Source: ZC4RG35 sp041747855 (lineage in GTDB: Bacteria; Actinomycetota; Acidimicrobiia; Spongiisociales; ZC4RG35). From it: a DNA stretch of 64,000 bases. This document shows positions 60,589-64,000 of the stretch, in pieces; positions within the stretch are counted from its first letter, which is position 1, and each line of letters starts with the position of its first letter. The notes under the pieces are model-generated. The model made no database searches and was not told the origin of the DNA. It saw only the letters and a list, made by a program, of their open reading frames with translations. The DNA lies in assembly GCA_041747855.1 (NCBI GenBank), contig JBGTEJ010000050.1:49089-113088 (forward strand), written 5' to 3'. A program made the translations under genes and the position numbers.

Positions 60589-62370
60589 CTAGGCAGACAC
60601 CCGGGTCGACAGGGGGAGTTCGACGATGAAGGTGGCACCACCACCCTCAGTGGTTTCGATCCGCACCGACCCCCGCATGACTTCGGTGAGGCTCTTCACG
60701 ATGGAGAGACCCAGACCGGTGCCCCCACGTGATCGAGTGTCCGACTGATCGAGCTGGGTGAACCTGTCGAAGATTCGGTCGCGGTCCTCGACCGGGATTC
60801 CCGGCCCGTAATCGACCACGGAGATGAATCCGCGTACCCCGCGCTGCCACCCGTAGAGCTCTATCGGGCTGTCGGGTGCGTACTTCGCGGCATTTTCCAC
60901 CAGGTTGATGAGGATCCGCGACAGGTGGTCGCGGTCGGCCTCGACGGTCGTGTCCGGGGGCTCGATCTGGATCAAAGGCTCGACGGAGACGACCCGGTTG
61001 ACTTCCTCGCAGATCTCGAGAAGTGAGATCGGTCCGATGTCGAGCGGTATGGCCCCACGATCGATCCTCGAGACGACGAGGAGGTCCTCGATGAGTCTCT
61101 GGAGACGACCCGCCTGACGTCGAGCGCTCAGAAGGAGCTGCTGGGACGTGGGTTCGGGTGGTGCCAGCTCGGGCCGATTGACCGTGTCGAGAGAACCGAT
61201 GATGGATGTGAGCGGGCTTCTCAGCTCGTGACTGACGGTCGAAACGAAGTCGGTCTTCATCTGGGCCACCTCTTCGAGGCGGCGGGTCATCTCGGCCTGG
61301 GCTTCGTATCGACCGATCTGGCTGAGGACCAGACCGGCAGGTGCCGCGAGTGACCCCAGCTGCTCGAGTTGCTCTTCGGTGAAGTCGCCGTCGTAAGGGT
61401 CTCCCACGACGATGACTCCGACCCGCATCGCCTCCACTTTCAAGGGAGCTACCAGGGCTTGTTTGAGGCCGAGCTCTCTGAGGAGGACGTGGGAGTCCGT
61501 CTGCTCGTCGACCCGCTTCACATAGAAGGGCTTGGCGGCGCGGTAGGTCTGGGAAACGATGCTGGGGGTATTGATGTCGACCGTGATCGGATCGGTCTCG
61601 ATCGGGTACCCGTTGACCCAGATTGGGCTCATCACCGTCAGCCGGTTCATGTCGGGGTCGTTGAGGAGGACCACTCCTACCTGTGCGTCGAGGTATTTGC
61701 AGATAGTGCCGATCAGGTGGGGAACGATCTCAGCCAAAGACTCGGCGCGGGCGAGGGTGGCGCTGACCGCATAGAGACGTTCGAAGTCGAGACGCTGCTG
61801 CTCCACTTTGACCTCCCTCCCTACAGAGACGACCGCCTCCTTCTCGAACTCGAATCCGACCATCGCGGTGGCGGCCGCTACCACGAAGACAGTGATCAGG
61901 AGGGCCACGATGTCGGTGACCGCGGGCGCCTGTCCGGCGAGGACCGCCAGATAGGCGATCGAAGCACCGATCACCCCGGTGACCAGCACATGTGCCCACC
62001 AGACGAGGAGGAGCCCCGAAACGGCGGCCATCCCGTAGAGGACAGGAAGAACGGTGGGGTTGAGCGCGGGGATCGACCCGAGCATGGTCATTCCGGCGAT
62101 GAGAGTGAGGAGCCATACACATGCCATCCAGGGCGCCCAGACGGTGGACATGACCCGGTCCCACCTGATGGCGGTCGAGACGATCAAGAGGGCGGAAACC
62201 ACCCCGATCGGGAGCAGGAATTCGAATTGGACGAAGACTTCGCTGCGCACGGCCTGGGAGCCGATGATGATCAGGATGACCCATGCAACTGCCGAGGCGC
62301 GACGAAGCAGCGACGCCCGGAACCGGGCCATCGCCTCGTTCACAGTCGGCTGTCTTGGTCGAGTGGTCAT
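60589..62370 (-). CDS. Membrane-bound sensor histidine kinase with GAF domain
   Basis: A 593-residue kinase. The N-terminus has six or so helices (AVAWVILIIIGSQAV through IVALLITVFVVAAATAMVG), then a GAF-like region (LGLKQALVAPLKVEAMRVGVIVVGD), HisKA with FVSTVSHELRSPLTSIIG (phospho-acceptor His), and a HATPase with ILINLVENAAKYAP, VVDYGPGIP, IFDRFTQLDQ and RGGTGLGLSIVKS. No response regulator is next to it. The 424-residue plus-strand frame across it is a shadow. Convergent with inhA. Confidence 0.93.
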   Translation of the reverse strand: MTTRPRQPTVNEAMARFRASLLRRASAVAWVILIIIGSQAVRSEVFVQFEFLLPIGVVSALLIVSTAIRWDRVMSTVWAPWMACVWLLTLIAGMTMLGSIPALNPTVLPVLYGMAAVSGLLLVWWAHVLVTGVIGASIAYLAVLAGQAPAVTDIVALLITVFVVAAATAMVGFEFEKEAVVSVGREVKVEQQRLDFERLYAVSATLARAESLAEIVPHLIGTICKYLDAQVGVVLLNDPDMNRLTVMSPIWVNGYPIETDPITVDINTPSIVSQTYRAAKPFYVKRVDEQTDSHVLLRELGLKQALVAPLKVEAMRVGVIVVGDPYDGDFTEEQLEQLGSLAAPAGLVLSQIGRYEAQAEMTRRLEEVAQMKTDFVSTVSHELRSPLTSIIGSLDTVNRPELAPPEPTSQQLLLSARRQAGRLQRLIEDLLVVSRIDRGAIPLDIGPISLLEICEEVNRVVSVEPLIQIEPPDTTVEADRDHLSRILINLVENAAKYAPDSPIELYGWQRGVRGFISVVDYGPGIPVEDRDRIFDRFTQLDQSDTRSRGGTGLGLSIVKSLTEVMRGSVRIETTEGGGATFIVELPLSTRVSA

Positions 62371-62429
62371 GGGAACACTGCCCTATTGGTTATTCTCGGC
62401 ATTTCTCCCGGTCTGATCGAGGAAAGATC

Positions 62430-63173
62430 TTGGCATTGCGATCGCTCGCGGACGGTGCACTCTTCGCCGAGGTCTTCGGCGAAGGTCCGCCCCGTATTCT
62501 GGCCCTTCATGGTTGGGGTCGTCGTGGTATCGACTTCAAACCCAGTCTCGAAGGAATCCCAACCCTTGCTCCTGACCTTCCCGGCTTTGGTGCCACCCCT
62601 CCGCCGACAGAGGTCATTGGTGCCACAGGCTACGCCGACATGATCGCAGCCATCCTCCCCGAATTCGATAGGCCGCCGGTCCTGGTAGGTCACTCGTTCG
62701 GGGGCAGGGTGGCCATGTGTCTTGCGGTGAAGCATCCGGAATCGGTCGGCCCGATCGTGTTGACCGGTGTTCCCCTCCTGAGACTCCGCACTCCGAGTCG
62801 ACCCTCGCCCGGTTACCGAGCGATCCGCTATCTCAACAAAGCGGGCCTCGTCTCTGACGATCGTCTCGAGAAGGAGAGACGCAAACGGGGTTCCGCCGAC
62901 TATCGGGCCGCTTCTGGTGTGATGAGGGACATCCTGGTGAAGGTGATCAACGAGACATATGAGATCGAGCTCGAGTCGGTTGTCCAGCCCGTTACCTTGC
63001 TCTGGGGACGTGAGGACACCGAGGTGCCGGTCGAGGTTGCCGAGCAGGCGGCTGAGATCCGTCGTGAGGCCGGACTTGCGGTGACCCTCACCGTTGTCGA
63101 TGGGGTTGGACACCTGCTGCCCCTCCAGGCACCGGGGGAGCTGAGACGGGTCGTCGAATCGGTGCTGACATGA
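62430..63173 (+). CDS. Alpha/beta hydrolase
   Basis: A 247-residue serine hydrolase-fold protein. Seen: ILALHGWGRRGIDF, APDLPGFGATPPP, nucleophile elbow VGHSFGGRVAMCLA, an acid in WGREDTEVP and the His in DGVGHLLPLQ. Start TTG 62430 has AGGA 6 nt upstream; TTG 62436 is an alternative. It overlaps the MurF-like gene by ATGA, so it may act on a peptidoglycan-related ester or amide, but that is inferred only from position. Confidence 0.85.
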   Translation: MALRSLADGALFAEVFGEGPPRILALHGWGRRGIDFKPSLEGIPTLAPDLPGFGATPPPTEVIGATGYADMIAAILPEFDRPPVLVGHSFGGRVAMCLAVKHPESVGPIVLTGVPLLRLRTPSRPSPGYRAIRYLNKAGLVSDDRLEKERRKRGSADYRAASGVMRDILVKVINETYEIELESVVQPVTLLWGREDTEVPVEVAEQAAEIRREAGLAVTLTVVDGVGHLLPLQAPGELRRVVESVLT

Positions 63174-64000
63174 TCTGGGTCCTCTTCGGGGTTTGTCTGG
63201 TGGTTGCCATCCCGTCTGGTCTTCGTTGGCTCAGAGTCGCCCAGCGGGAGCACTATCTGCCCGGGTCCGTGAGCCGAATCTCCGACCGGTGGTGGGGTCG
63301 GACCGGCAGTCTGAACCTCGCCCTTTCCGTGGCCATGATCCTCACGTTGGTCGCGGCCATCGCAACCCGCGCCCTGTGGACCGGGTTGGTGGTGAGTTTG
63401 ATTGTGGGCGTCGGCCCTGTGGGGCTTTCGATTCGAGGTAGCAGTTCAGTGTTGTCATGGACCAGACGACTGATGCGGCTGGCAGTCGTCTCGGCCTTGA
63501 TCATCGTGTCGGTCCTGTTCATCGGTGCCATGTTGGCGAGTGTTCCGATCATGGTCCTGACACTGATGCTCCTCCCACGTCTGATCGATTTGGCCCTTCT
63601 GATCCTCAAGCCGGTGGAGCGACACCTGGGGAGCAAGTGGGTCGACCGGGCCTTACGGAAGCTGATATCGATAGGTCCCGAGGTGGTTGCGATCACCGGG
63701 TCATACGGGAAGACCACCACCAAGGGGTATGTCGCCCACCTCCTCGGGGGCTCGCGTCGGGTGGTTGCCAGTCCGGCCTCGTTCAACAATCGCATGGGTC
63801 TGGCGAGGGCGATCAACGAGAACCTGACACCTGGCACCCAGGTGTTCGTGGCCGAAATGGGCACGTACAGCAAGGGCGAGATCGCCGATCTGTGCAATTG
63901 GGTGACACCGAGGATCTCTGCGATGGTGTCGATCGGCCCCGTCCATTTGGAGAGGTTCAGGACCGAGGAACGGATCGTGATCGCCAAGTCGGAGATCCTC
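63170..64000 (+). CDS. Membrane-anchored Mur ligase-like (MurF type), N-terminal part
   Basis: The first 277 residues of a gene that runs past the window. An N-terminal membrane region has about five helices (WVLFGVCLVVAIPSGLRWL, LNLALSVAMILTLVAAIAT, LVVSLIVGVGPVGLSI, LAVVSALIIVSVLFIGAML and IMVLTLMLLPRLI). A Mur ligase core follows: VVAITGSYGKTTTK, FVAEMGTYSKGEIADLC and SIGPVHLERF. This resembles MurF (UDP-MurNAc-tripeptide-D-Ala-D-Ala ligase) with a membrane anchor. MurF is usually soluble. ATG 63170 overlaps the hydrolase stop (ATGA). The remainder is needed to decide the activity. Confidence 0.85.
   Translation, partial: MIWVLFGVCLVVAIPSGLRWLRVAQREHYLPGSVSRISDRWWGRTGSLNLALSVAMILTLVAAIATRALWTGLVVSLIVGVGPVGLSIRGSSSVLSWTRRLMRLAVVSALIIVSVLFIGAMLASVPIMVLTLMLLPRLIDLALLILKPVERHLGSKWVDRALRKLISIGPEVVAITGSYGKTTTKGYVAHLLGGSRRVVASPASFNNRMGLARAINENLTPGTQVFVAEMGTYSKGEIADLCNWVTPRISAMVSIGPVHLERFRTEERIVIAKSEIL

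Noticed and set aside
61369..62643. 424-residue plus-strand frame across the histidine kinase
   Set aside because: Antisense shadow; the kinase motifs are in the minus strand.

Overview
The window is a dense, high-GC stretch of a bacterial chromosome, most likely from an actinobacterium, possibly an uncultured Acidimicrobiia-like lineage (inference, no marker gene is present). The pointers are an AdnA/AdnB helicase-nuclease pair, an InhA-type enoyl reductase, a Ddn-like deazaflavin (F420) oxidoreductase, a DUF222/HNH (13E12-type) endonuclease with an actinobacterial LexA box, an alpha-methylacyl-CoA racemase of mycobacterial type, many GTG/TTG starts, and many genes that begin 6-7 nt after a TANNNT -10 box, as leaderless mRNAs do. 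Genes are tightly packed with ATGA, GTGA and TTGA overlaps, and several convergent pairs overlap at their 3' ends. No rRNA, tRNA, CRISPR array, insertion sequence or prophage was seen.

Layout. 1-7.5 kb (mostly minus): end of an ABC exporter, a YdcZ-type permease, a YhaN/YhaO-like DNA repair pair, a single-step mannosylglycerate synthase, an EamA permease and gpsA. 7.5-14.4 kb (plus): ychF, a glycine riboswitch with gcvP, a coiled-coil zinc-ribbon protein and manC, whose product GDP-mannose is the donor for mannosylglycerate. 14.4-19.1 kb: a cytochrome c lipoprotein with menC and menD, facing menF and murI. 19.1-29.4 kb: two short-chain dehydrogenases, acyl-CoA synthetases, a PerM/AI-2E permease, a solute-binding lipoprotein that looks circularly permuted, and mcr-fadD-SDR-maoC, a peroxisome-like module for 2-methyl-branched acyl-CoAs. 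29.4-38.3 kb: L,D-transpeptidase, pckA, thiN, nfuA, mug, a membrane protein, aceE and a hydrolase. 38.3-45.6 kb: a three-gene ABC-2 exporter, plsB, dtd and plsY. 45.6-53.9 kb: adnA/adnB, a small ORF, glutamate dehydrogenase and a third RecB-type nuclease. 53.9-55.15 kb: two noncoding intervals (304 and 516 bp) flanking a Ddn-like gene. 55.15-64 kb: an acyl-CoA ligase, a lipoprotein, the SOS-type HNH gene, a small kinase, inhA/fabI, a histidine kinase, a hydrolase and the start of a membrane-anchored MurF-like ligase.

The most unusual material is in the two noncoding intervals near 54-55 kb. Each can fold on the plus strand into consecutive hairpins mostly capped by GAAA or UUCG tetraloops, and each ends in a near-identical 40-nt hairpin. 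Each is also preceded by a CGCGAAAA motif exactly 25 nt upstream of a candidate -35 box. They look like two paralogous structured RNAs of a family I do not recognise. The second notable item is the solute-binding protein at 23.0-24.7 kb: the segment that normally forms the N-terminus of this family is at its C-terminus. The window also links GDP-mannose synthesis (manC) with mannosylglycerate synthase, suggesting this organism makes that compatible solute.
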